Notes: generated by a model from the letters alone, not told the origin. A stretch of DNA of 5,257 nucleotides from JBHEMT01 sp046262435 (GCA_046262435.1 JBHEMT010000119.1:1-5257), one strand, 5' to 3'; counted from the first letter of the stretch, positions 1-5,075 are shown. Made by a program: numbers and translations.

Positions 1-1092
1 CTGTTCACCGCCTACCAGCTCCTGGTGGTCGTCCGCGGGATCGTCTCCGATGTGCTCGGGGTGGCCCTGCTGCTCGTCTTCGGCGCCATCGTCGCGCTGC
101 TCATCCAGCCGCTCGTCGACCTGCTCGAGTCTCGCGCCCGCCTTCCCCGAACGGCGGCCGTGCTCGGCGGACTGCTCGCGGGAGTGGGTTCGCTCGCCCT
201 GCTCGGCTTGCTGCTGGCGGGTCCGCTGGTCGCCGAAGCTCACAGCCTGAGCGTGGCCGTACCCGGCCTGATCAGGCGGGCCAACTCCGCTCTCGGGGGG
301 GCCCGGGCCTACGCCGACGCCCACGGGGTGTCGCTGGGGACGGGCAACCTCGCCGGTGGCAACAGCCGGCGCCTGACAGCCTCGGTCAGCACCCTGCTCA
401 CCGGGGTGACCGGCACGGTCCAGGCAGCGGTCGACCTTCTGGTGACCCTCGTGGTGGCCTTCTGGCTGCTTCGCGACGGCGCCTCGTTGCGCGCCGGGAT
501 GCTCTCCATCCTGCCCAGCCGGGTCAGCTCCGAGGTGGAGTTCGGCCTTGACGCTGGGCGGGCGGTTGTGGGGGGATATGTTCGCGCCCAGGTTGCCCTG
601 GCCGCGCTGGTCGGCGGCCTCGCCGGGATCGGCTGCGCCGTGCTCGGGGTCCCCTTCCCCCTGGTGGTGGGGCTCGCGGCGGGGATCTTCGAGCTGGTGC
701 CGCTGGTCGGCGCCCTGATCGGCGGCCTGGTCGCAGTGCTGCTGGCCCTGACCGTCAGCCCCGGATTGGCCCTCGCCACCGTGGGCCTGTTCGTCGGCAT
801 CCACATCGTCGAGGGATACGGGATCGCCCCACGGGTGCAGGCGCGATTCGTGCGTCTTCACCCGCTGGTGACCCTGCTGGCCCTGCTCACCGGGGTGGAG
901 GTGGGAGGCTTCCTTGGCGCCCTCTTCGCCATCCCCCTGGCCAGCCTGGGCGCAGTGTTCCTGCGGGCGGCGATCGGCGACTGGCGAGCGCAGCGACCCG
1001 AGGTGTTCACACCGCAGCGCCGCGACCGGTACCTCGAGGGCCGCCGCCGCCGGCTCCTCAGAGAGTTTCGCCTCTTCCGTCGCCCGTCCTGA
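1..1092 (+). CDS. AI-2E family (PerM-like) membrane transporter, 5'-truncated by window edge
   Basis: This is a multi-pass inner-membrane protein of the AI-2E transporter family (PF01594, which includes YdiK, PerM and TqsA). The frame is open from base 1 (reads LFTAYQLL...), and those residues continue the first hydrophobic helix, so the gene begins upstream of the window and the GTG at 25 is probably not the start. Family landmarks in order (residues counted from base 1): a first helix ending in QPLVDLLE near 36-43; a second helix near 51-80; a soluble loop near 81-130; a helix ending FWLLRDG near 152-159; GGYVRAQ near 190; GVPFPLVVGLAAGIFELVPLVGALIGG near 215-241; and HPLVTLLALLTGVEVGG near 287-303 followed by a final helix. 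The tail is Arg-rich (EGRRRRLLREF), consistent with a cytoplasmic C-terminus. Substrate cannot be assigned: family members include exporters and Na+/H+ antiporters, and only a few relate to AI-2. It stands alone, with 157 nt before the next gene. Confidence 0.9.
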   Translation: MFTAYQLLVVVRGIVSDVLGVALLLVFGAIVALLIQPLVDLLESRARLPRTAAVLGGLLAGVGSLALLGLLLAGPLVAEAHSLSVAVPGLIRRANSALGGARAYADAHGVSLGTGNLAGGNSRRLTASVSTLLTGVTGTVQAAVDLLVTLVVAFWLLRDGASLRAGMLSILPSRVSSEVEFGLDAGRAVVGGYVRAQVALAALVGGLAGIGCAVLGVPFPLVVGLAAGIFELVPLVGALIGGLVAVLLALTVSPGLALATVGLFVGIHIVEGYGIAPRVQARFVRLHPLVTLLALLTGVEVGGFLGALFAIPLASLGAVFLRAAIGDWRAQRPEVFTPQRRDRYLEGRRRRLLREFRLFRRPS

Positions 1093-1163
1093 CCCCGGCC
1101 GTCGCCGCCCCTCGGCCTGGAGACAGGAGTCTGTCGAGCGCTGGAGTTGAACCCGGTCCCGTG

Positions 1164-1186
1164 GCGGGCGGCCACTGGCCGTCCGC
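1164..1186 (+). terminator. 10-bp GC hairpin, terminator or promoter-proximal element
   Basis: Bases 1164-1173 pair with 1177-1186 over 10 bp (one G-U) around a 3-nt ACT loop. It lies 71 nt after the transporter stop and has no U-tract, so it would be a non-canonical terminator at best. It also covers the place where a -35 element for the -10 box at 1192 would sit, so it could instead be a protein-binding site. A smaller 5-bp inverted repeat (GACAG/CTGTC, 1122-1135) lies between it and the transporter stop. Confidence 0.35.
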
Positions 1187-1191
1187 GCTCC

Positions 1192-1197
1192 TATAGT
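1192..1197 (+). promoter_or_regulatory. Candidate -10 box TATAGT for the small zinc-ribbon gene
   Basis: TATAGT is one mismatch from the TATAAT consensus and would give a start near 1203-1205 and a leader of about 46 nt. No convincing -35 is visible at 16-18 nt spacing. The call leans on an 11-nt block, CTCCTATAGTC (1188-1198), that is repeated exactly at the much stronger promoter at 2685-2695. Confidence 0.45.
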
Positions 1198-1206
1198 CAA
1201 CCCAGT

Positions 1207-1221
1207 CCCGGCGTGGCCGGG
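1207..1221 (+). other. Small hairpin in the predicted leader of the zinc-ribbon gene
   Basis: CCCGGC (1207-1212) pairs perfectly with GCCGGG (1216-1221) around a GTG loop. It would sit at the 5' end of the leader, 15 nt before the AGGAG ribosome site. A short GC stem here could stabilise the transcript. In DNA this GC-rich it could also be chance. Confidence 0.25.
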
Positions 1222-1249
1222 GGCCCGAGGTCTGCCAGGAGTCTCCAGG

Positions 1250-1438
1250 ATGTCCAAGGCCAGTTCCGGTGGCAAGGGAGCGGGCGCGCCCGGCGCGAAC
1301 GGCCCATCAGGTCCCCTCTGTCCAGAGTGCCGCCAGCCATTGGCCGGGGCCGTGCCCGCCCGGGGAGGACGTCCCGCTCACTGCAGCCGCTGCGGCCCGG
1401 CCGTGCGCCGCCCCTCGGCCCGGGTGCAGATCTTCTAA
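1250..1438 (+). CDS. Small 62-residue double-CxxC (zinc-ribbon-like) protein
   Basis: I do not recognise a named family. The 62-residue product has a Gly/Ala/Ser/Lys-rich, probably disordered N-terminus (residues 1-22), then CPEC (24-27) and CSRC (45-48), giving CxxC-N17-CxxC, the usual layout of a four-cysteine zinc ribbon. It ends in an Arg-rich segment with a hydrophobic tip (RVQIF). The ATG is chosen because AGGAG (1237-1241) lies 8 nt upstream and a TATAGT box lies at 1192-1197. The mature protein is basic, which fits nucleic-acid or ribosome association, but that is inference. It has no transmembrane segment or signal peptide. The gene is flanked by hairpins on both sides and looks monocistronic. 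The main doubt is its short length: overlapping open frames exist in this GC-rich stretch, but none of them has both a ribosome site and a recognisable motif. Confidence 0.6.
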   Translation: MSKASSGGKGAGAPGANGPSGPLCPECRQPLAGAVPARGGRPAHCSRCGPAVRRPSARVQIF

Positions 1439-1441
1439 CCA

Positions 1442-1466
1442 CCCCACCCTCGGCGCTGCCGTGGGG
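1442..1466 (+). terminator. Hairpin just after the zinc-ribbon gene
   Basis: CCCCAC (1442-1447) pairs with GTGGGG (1461-1466); the 13-nt loop can form a further 3-bp GGC/GCC stem. It begins 4 nt after the TAA stop, where a terminator would be expected, but has no U-tract. Only the position and the 6-bp stem support it. Confidence 0.3.
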
Positions 1467-1494
1467 GCGAGGCCCGGAGCGTGCGACCACCGCT

Positions 1495-1512
1495 CCGCGG
1501 CGTCGGCCGCGG
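1495..1512 (+). repeat. Inverted repeat upstream of the asparaginase promoter
   Basis: CCGCGG (1495-1500) and CCGCGG (1507-1512) form a perfect 6-bp inverted repeat with a 6-nt spacer, ending 37 nt before the -10 box at 1550. It could be part of a terminator region or an upstream binding site. The hexamer is itself palindromic and common in GC-rich DNA, so the support is weak. Confidence 0.2.
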
Positions 1513-1549
1513 TGACGGCTCCCGGGCGACCGCGGCGTTTCTGATCCGG

Positions 1550-1555
1550 CATAGT
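1550..1555 (+). promoter_or_regulatory. Candidate -10 box CATAGT giving a leaderless asparaginase mRNA
   Basis: CATAGT ends 7 nt before the ATG at 1563, so a typical start site 7 nt downstream would coincide with the A of the start codon. No Shine-Dalgarno-like sequence precedes that ATG, which agrees with a leaderless message as is common in Actinobacteria. The box and following bases (ATAGTCCGG) match the sequence at the promoter at 2690-2698. No clear -35 is seen. Confidence 0.45.
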
Positions 1556-1562
1556 CCGGGCG

Positions 1563-2558
1563 ATGGCCCCCGAACCCGCCCTGCTTGCCGAGGTGTGGCG
1601 CGGAGATGTGCTCGAGTCGGTCATCCGCGGTCACGTGGCAGCGGTCGACGCGAGCGGCGTCCTCCTCGCCTGTGCGGGGGACCCCGACCATGTGACTCCG
1701 GGCCGCTCCACGGTCAAACCGCTGCAGGCGCTGCCATTCGTCCGCCAGGCCATGGACGCGCTTGGCGCACCGGTCGCCGAATTGGCCATCGCCTGCGCCT
1801 CGCACGAGGGCGAACCCCGCCACGTGGCCACGGTCCGTGCCCTGCTCGACCGTGCCGGCCTCACCGAGGACCAGCTGTCCTGTGGCCCGCAGCAGCCGTA
1901 CAGCGCCGCCGCGGCGCGCGCTCTGGTCGAGGCAGGCGAGCCCTTTGGCAGGATCCACAACAACTGCTCCGGCAAGCACGCCGCAATGCTCGCCACCTGC
2001 CGGGTCGCGGGCTGGCCGCTCACGGGGTACGCCGACTCCGCGCATCCCATGCAGCGGGCCGTCGCCACCGGCTGGCGGGAGGTGGCGGGCATCGACGTCA
2101 GCGAGGCGCCGTCGGGGATCGACGGCTGCGGCCTGCCGACCTATGGACTTCCCCTGCGCCGTCTCGCGGCCGCCTTTGCCGGGGCGGCCTCCAGTGCGGA
2201 CAGCTCCTTCCGCCGCTGCCAGGAGGCGATGGCCGCCGAGCCCTTCCTGGTGGGTGGCAGCGACCGTTTCGACACCGCCCTGCTGAGCGCGGCGGGCCGC
2301 CTGGTCACCGCCAAGAGTGGCGGGGCGGCGGTCTGGTGCGCGGTGCTCAGAGACGAGGGCGTGGCGGTTGCGGTGAAGCTCGAGGCCGGCCATGGCGAGC
2401 AGCTGCCGCCGGTCGCGCTGGCCGTGCTTGCTGGGCTGGGGTTCCCCCTCGGCGACGCTCCGAGTCTGCAGCCATTCGCCTGCCCGGAGCTGCACAACTG
2501 GGCCGGGATGGCGGTGGGCGAGACCCGGGCGGTGGTGCGGTTGCAGCCTCGGGGTTGA
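1563..2558 (+). CDS. L-asparaginase, ReAV/PF06089 type
   Basis: This enzyme hydrolyses L-asparagine to L-aspartate and ammonia, in the cytoplasm since no signal peptide is seen. It belongs to the Rhizobium etli-type asparaginases (PF06089), unrelated to the E. coli AnsA/AnsB fold and with a serine beta-lactamase-like fold. At 331 residues it is slightly shorter than the R. etli enzyme. The active-site set is complete: RSTVKPLQ with Ser49 and Lys52 (the SxxK pair), CASHEGEPRH with Ser80, NNCSGKHAAML with Cys135 and Lys138, DGCGLPTYGLPL with Asp187 and Cys189, and a C-terminal lobe lysine in AKSGG (Lys251). Cys135, Lys138, Asp187 and Cys189 correspond to the metal-site residues described for ReAV. 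The ATG at 1563 is preferred because a -10 box sits 7 nt upstream and the N-terminus (LAEVWRGDVLESVIRGHVAAVD) begins the family alignment directly. It is probably monocistronic, with 206 nt before the next gene. The likely role is nitrogen scavenging from asparagine. Confidence 0.93.
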   Translation: MAPEPALLAEVWRGDVLESVIRGHVAAVDASGVLLACAGDPDHVTPGRSTVKPLQALPFVRQAMDALGAPVAELAIACASHEGEPRHVATVRALLDRAGLTEDQLSCGPQQPYSAAAARALVEAGEPFGRIHNNCSGKHAAMLATCRVAGWPLTGYADSAHPMQRAVATGWREVAGIDVSEAPSGIDGCGLPTYGLPLRRLAAAFAGAASSADSSFRRCQEAMAAEPFLVGGSDRFDTALLSAAGRLVTAKSGGAAVWCAVLRDEGVAVAVKLEAGHGEQLPPVALAVLAGLGFPLGDAPSLQPFACPELHNWAGMAVGETRAVVRLQPRG

Positions 2559-2586
2559 CGCGACGCGTTACCAGAAGGCACCACCC

Positions 2587-2606
2587 GGCGGCCCGCGTAC
2601 GCCGCC
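2587..2606 (+). terminator. Possible GC hairpin terminator after the asparaginase
   Basis: GGCGGC (2587-2592) pairs with GCCGCC (2601-2606) around an 8-nt loop, 28 nt past the asparaginase stop and 59 nt before the next promoter. There is no U-tract. It is the best stem in this part of the spacer, and the independent promoter downstream makes termination here plausible. Confidence 0.3.
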
Positions 2607-2665
2607 CCACCGTATTCCCAAGGGGCCCCCTGAGGAGCCGCGCTCCAGCCGCCCGCGAGCGAAAA

Positions 2666-2694
2666 TTGACACAGGGCGACGCGCCTCCTATAGT
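2666..2694 (+). promoter_or_regulatory. Near-consensus sigma-70-type promoter of the MaoC/acyl-CoA dehydrogenase operon
   Basis: A perfect -35 TTGACA (2666-2671), a 17-nt spacer, and TATAGT (2689-2694), one mismatch from the -10 consensus. The A-rich bases GAAAA just upstream of the -35 stand out from the GC-rich surroundings. The predicted transcription start is about 2701, leaving a leader of about 63 nt before the GTG at 2765. It is the only near-consensus promoter in the window and should be strong unless repressed. Confidence 0.85.
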
Positions 2695-2705
2695 CCGGAA
2701 ACGAG

Positions 2706-2725
2706 AGTTGACATCAATATCAACT
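2706..2725 (+). promoter_or_regulatory. Operator-like 20-bp palindrome at the transcription start
   Basis: AGTTGACATCAATATCAACT has perfect 6-bp half-sites (AGTTGA/TCAACT) and matches its reverse complement at 16 of 20 positions. Its AT-rich composition is unlike the surrounding DNA. It lies about +5 to +24 relative to the predicted start, a classic place for a repressor to block transcription. Its size and symmetry suit a dimeric MerR-, TetR- or GntR-type regulator of acyl-CoA metabolism, but no regulator is encoded in the window, so the cognate protein is unknown. The same bases could form a weak RNA hairpin in the leader. Confidence 0.65.
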
Positions 2726-2764
2726 TTGGCTCGCCGGAGTCCCGTCCGCCGCTGGAGGCCGACC

Positions 2765-3181
2765 GTGCCCGATCCCAGTCACGTCGGCCGCCGCTATGAG
2801 GCCAGGGGGCAAATCATCGACCCGGCGGCGGCGGCAACCTTTGCCGACGCGCTGGCCGGCTCGGATTCGGTCGCCGAGCCTGGGGCGGTGCCACCGACCT
2901 ACGCCGCCGTGTACTGCCTCTTTCCCACCCTCTACCAGCTATTCGGGGACGCCGAGGTCGGCATCAACCTGGCCGGCATCATCCATGGCGAGCAGGCCTT
3001 CGAGTTCCCTGTGCCGGTGCATCCCGGCGACGTCGTCGATGCCACTGCCGAGATCGTCTCCATCGAGGAGAAGCGCGGCATGACCTTTCTCGGGGTGGGA
3101 GTCGAGGCCATCCGGCAGGGTGACGGGGCCACGGTGTGCACGGGGCGCTCCCTGATGATCGTCCGCGGGGGAGGGTCGTGA
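2765..3181 (+). CDS. MaoC-like dehydratase, FAS1-like N-terminal hotdog subunit (HadA/HadC-like)
   Basis: The 138-residue hotdog-fold protein matches the MaoC N-terminal/FAS1-like dehydratase family (PF13452). Recognisable blocks are DPSHVGRRYEARG at 3-15, HGEQAFEFPVPVHPGDVV at 74-91 (the family's HGEQ...PV..GD signature) and a closing strand TGRSLMIVRG at 126-135. It lacks the GDxNPxH catalytic motif, as do HadA and HadC, whose job is to bind the acyl chain beside a catalytic HadB. The GTG at 2765 is chosen because GGAGG (2754-2758) lies 6 nt upstream and the family alignment starts there. The frame stays open far upstream, but that part is only a shadow of the asparaginase gene. It is first in the operon behind the promoter at 2666-2694 and overlaps the next gene by 4 nt, implying coupled translation and a heterodimer. 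It could act on acyl-ACP (FAS-II) or on acyl-CoA, and the dehydrogenase neighbour favours acyl-CoA. Confidence 0.85.
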   Translation: MPDPSHVGRRYEARGQIIDPAAAATFADALAGSDSVAEPGAVPPTYAAVYCLFPTLYQLFGDAEVGINLAGIIHGEQAFEFPVPVHPGDVVDATAEIVSIEEKRGMTFLGVGVEAIRQGDGATVCTGRSLMIVRGGGS

Positions 3182-3594
3182 CCGAGGCGCTCGCCGGGGT
3201 GACGGCGGGGGACGAGATGACCCCCTTGCATCGCAAGGTGACCCAGGACCAGATTGCGGCCTACGCCGACGCCTCTGGAGATCACAACCCGATTCACGTC
3301 AACGAGGAGTTCGCCCGCTCCGTTGGCCTTCCCGGAACCATTGCCCACGGCTTGCTCGGCATGGGAGTGCTCGCCGAGGCGGTGAGCGTCTGGGCCGGCG
3401 GGACCGACCGCCTGGCCTCGATCTCGTGCCGCTTCAGCAAGCCGCTCCTCCCCGGCGACACGCTCACCTGCGCAGGTCGCGTAGTCGACGTCGACAAAGC
3501 GGCCGGGACCGCCACCCTCGAGCTGGAGGCAACCAGCGACCGCGGCGACCGCGTGCTCACCAATGGCCGGGCGACGGTCCGGCTCCACCCCTAG
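3178..3594 (+). CDS. MaoC-like (R)-specific hydratase/dehydratase, catalytic hotdog subunit (HadB-like)
   Basis: The 138-residue hotdog protein carries the hydratase-2 motif YADASGDHNPIHVNEEFA, with Asp35 and His40 as the expected catalytic pair, followed by GTIAHGLLGMGV, the usual helix of MaoC enzymes (PF01575). Family members add or remove water across a trans-2-enoyl/(R)-3-hydroxyacyl thioester bond. The GTG at 3178 overlaps the previous TGA stop in the sequence GTGA. A G-rich ribosome site (GGAGG, 3170-3174) lies 3 nt upstream, a short spacing compensated by the overlap. Further upstream in-frame starts would add only a shadow peptide. It has exactly the same length as its partner, and together they make the split pair seen in mycobacterial HadAB and in archaeal and actinobacterial acyl-CoA hydratases. 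Whether the reaction runs as hydration (catabolic) or dehydration (biosynthetic) cannot be read from the sequence. Confidence 0.9.
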   Translation: MTEALAGVTAGDEMTPLHRKVTQDQIAAYADASGDHNPIHVNEEFARSVGLPGTIAHGLLGMGVLAEAVSVWAGGTDRLASISCRFSKPLLPGDTLTCAGRVVDVDKAAGTATLELEATSDRGDRVLTNGRATVRLHP

Positions 3595-3611
3595 GACGAG
3601 GTTTCACTCAG

Positions 3612-4871
3612 ATGGCACTCGATTTCACCCTCACGCCGGAGCAGGAGGAGATTCGCGCTCTTGCCCACGAGTTCGCGGAGAAGGAGATGCGGCCCAGGGC
3701 CGACTACTTCGACGAGCGCGAGGAAACCCCCTGGGAGGTGATGAAAAAGGCCCACGAGCTCGGCCTTGACGCGTCCTCTCACTTCCCTGAGGAGTACGGC
3801 GGCAACGGCGTGGACTTCCTCACCTCGCTGGTGATCGCCGAGGAGCTCTCCTGGGGTGACGCCGGGATGGCTGTGGCAATCAACGCCACAGGTCTGTGCG
3901 GCGCCGCCATCCTGGCGATGGGCACCGAGGAGCAGAAGAAGAAGTACATCGGGCAGCTGTGTGCGGCTGAGCTCAAGATCGGCGCCATGGGGCTCACCGA
4001 GCCCAACTCCGGCTCCGACTCGCTCTCTCTGGAGTGCTCGGCAGCCAAGGTTGAGGGCGGCTACGTGCTCAACGGCACCAAGCAGTTCTGCACCAACGGC
4101 GGCATCGCCGACATCCAGGTGGCCTTCGCCACCGTCGACCGCAACCTGGGCCCCGCCGGGGTAGCCGGCTTCGTGATCGAGAAGGGCACTGAGGGAATGC
4201 GCCAGGGGCGCAAGGAACGCAAGCTCGGGGTGCGCGCCTCGCACACCGCCCAGGTGATCTTTGAGGACTGCTTCGTCCCCGAGGAGGCGCGGCTGGGCTA
4301 CGACAAGGACGGCAACGCCACCGGGCCTGGCGCGGTGGGAGCGATGCGCATGCTCGAGGCGACCCGGCCCTCGGTTGCGGCCGGCGCCCTGGGAATCGCC
4401 CGCGCCGCCTACGACTTCGCCCGCGAGTACGCTCTCGAGCGGTACCAGTTCGGCAAGCCGATCGCCAAGCATGAGGCGATCGCCTTCAAGCTCGCCGACA
4501 TGGCGACCGAGATCGACGCCGCCCGCCTGCTCACCTGGCGCGCCGGCTGGATGTTCGAGAACCAAGTCCCGATGGGCCGCGGCGAGGGGTCGATGGCCAA
4601 GCTGTTCGCCGGTGACGTGGCGATGCGGGTGACCGTCGACGCGGTGCAGGTCCTGGGCGGATACGGGTACATCAAGGAGTACCCGGTGGAGCGCTTCATG
4701 CGCGACGCCAAGATCTACCAGATCTGGGAGGGGACTGCCGAGATCCAGCGGATCGTGATCAGCCGCTTCGTCCTCGGCGAGCGCTCGATCAAGCGGCGCG
4801 ACCAGGCCACTGCGGTGGCCACAGCGGCCGTGGACGGGATGCCCGCGGTGGCGGTGGCGGCGGCCAGCTAG
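3612..4871 (+). CDS. Acyl-CoA dehydrogenase, medium-chain (MCAD-like) type
   Basis: This FAD-dependent enzyme introduces a trans-2 double bond into an acyl-CoA and passes electrons to electron-transfer flavoprotein. The 419 residues cover the N-terminal helical domain (from about 6, LTPEQEEIRALAHEFAEKE), the beta domain with signature MGLTEPNSGSD (126-136), and the C-terminal helical domain with TRPSVAAGALGIA (251-263), ERYQFGKP (276-283) and QVLGGYGY..EYPVERFMRDAK (346-367). Glu373 in IWEGTAEIQR is in the catalytic-base position used by medium- and short-chain enzymes. The motifs track mammalian MCAD well, except that the Gln of MCAD's EHQAISF block is Glu288 here (KHEAIAF). After about residue 390 there is an Ala/Val-rich tail of roughly 25 residues beyond the family's normal end. 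The ATG at 3612 is chosen from AGGACGAGG (3593-3601) 10 nt upstream and the family N-terminus. It starts 17 nt after the MaoC pair and shares its promoter. Chain-length specificity is uncertain. Confidence 0.95.
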   Translation: MALDFTLTPEQEEIRALAHEFAEKEMRPRADYFDEREETPWEVMKKAHELGLDASSHFPEEYGGNGVDFLTSLVIAEELSWGDAGMAVAINATGLCGAAILAMGTEEQKKKYIGQLCAAELKIGAMGLTEPNSGSDSLSLECSAAKVEGGYVLNGTKQFCTNGGIADIQVAFATVDRNLGPAGVAGFVIEKGTEGMRQGRKERKLGVRASHTAQVIFEDCFVPEEARLGYDKDGNATGPGAVGAMRMLEATRPSVAAGALGIARAAYDFAREYALERYQFGKPIAKHEAIAFKLADMATEIDAARLLTWRAGWMFENQVPMGRGEGSMAKLFAGDVAMRVTVDAVQVLGGYGYIKEYPVERFMRDAKIYQIWEGTAEIQRIVISRFVLGERSIKRRDQATAVATAAVDGMPAVAVAAAS

Positions 4872-4886
4872 CCGGCAGGTGCCGGC
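4871..4886 (+). terminator. GC hairpin directly at the operon end
   Basis: GCCGGC (4871-4876) pairs with GCCGGC (4881-4886) around an AGGT loop; the stem begins on the last base of the TAG stop. A second hairpin, GGCCC/GGGCC (4931-4935 with 4939-4943), follows. Neither has a U-tract. Stacked short GC stems after the last gene of an operon fit L-shaped termination of high-GC bacteria, but chance stems are common here. Confidence 0.3.
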
Positions 4887-4974
4887 CCCGCTGCGCTGGG
4901 CCATCGGACCGGGGGGCGGGGCGGCAGGGAGGCCCGGCGGGCCGTGCTCCAGGTAGGCCTCAACCTTTGCCCCC

Positions 4975-5034
4975 GTCGACGCACCCCGGGAAACAGCAAG
5001 GGCCAGGGGGGCGACGGCGGCGGGGTGCGGCGAC
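4975..5034. repeat. Long imperfect inverted repeat in the spacer before the SDR gene
   Basis: Bases 4975-4988 (GTCGACGCACCCCG) pair with 5021-5034 (CGGGGTGCGGCGAC) at 13 of 14 positions, including 9 consecutive perfect pairs next to the loop. The 32-nt loop is purine- and G-rich (runs at 5000-5002 and 5006-5011). It lies 103 nt after the dehydrogenase stop and about 40 nt before a candidate -10 box. It may be a terminator-scale RNA stem of the upstream operon or a regulatory element for the SDR gene. The rest of this 250-nt spacer holds only short GC hairpins and G-rich tracts, with no supported gene. Confidence 0.4.
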
Positions 5035-5075
5035 TGATCGACGAGCGGGCGCTGCGACCGGCGCCGGGCGGGCGC

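Noticed and set aside
1197..2495. Long minus-strand open frame of 432 codons antisense to the asparaginase
   Set aside because: It lies opposite a gene with clear family motifs. Its translation is Arg/Gly/Ala-rich with no recognisable domain, as expected for a shadow frame in GC-rich DNA.
2621..2631. AGGGGCCCCCT as a terminator stem after the asparaginase
   Set aside because: The arms leave essentially no loop, so it cannot form a stable RNA hairpin. The stem at 2587-2606 is a better candidate.
2708..2736. Second TTGACA (2708-2713) as a -35 of another promoter
   Set aside because: The bases at the correct spacing (2731-2736, TCGCCG) do not resemble a -10. The hexamer is better explained as part of the palindrome.
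1481..2764. Upstream extension of the first MaoC frame, making a 566-residue protein
   Set aside because: This part runs out of frame through the asparaginase and is Arg/Pro-rich without any domain. MaoC homology, a ribosome site and the promoter all support the GTG at 2765.
3426..3611. N-terminal extension of the acyl-CoA dehydrogenase frame by 62 codons
   Set aside because: It overlaps the second MaoC gene, encodes a basic shadow peptide, and the family N-terminus with a ribosome site starts at 3612.
3591..4904. Long minus-strand open frame of 437 codons antisense to the acyl-CoA dehydrogenase
   Set aside because: The frame is His/Leu/Gly/Val-rich and mirrors third-position bias of the dehydrogenase on the other strand. 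It shows no motif, and the + strand gene is unmistakable.
4911..4941. Possible G-quadruplex in the spacer after the dehydrogenase
   Set aside because: G-runs at 4911-4916, 4918-4921, 4927-4929 and 4939-4941 need a 9-nt last loop and sit in generally G-rich DNA, so this does not meet a strict pattern.
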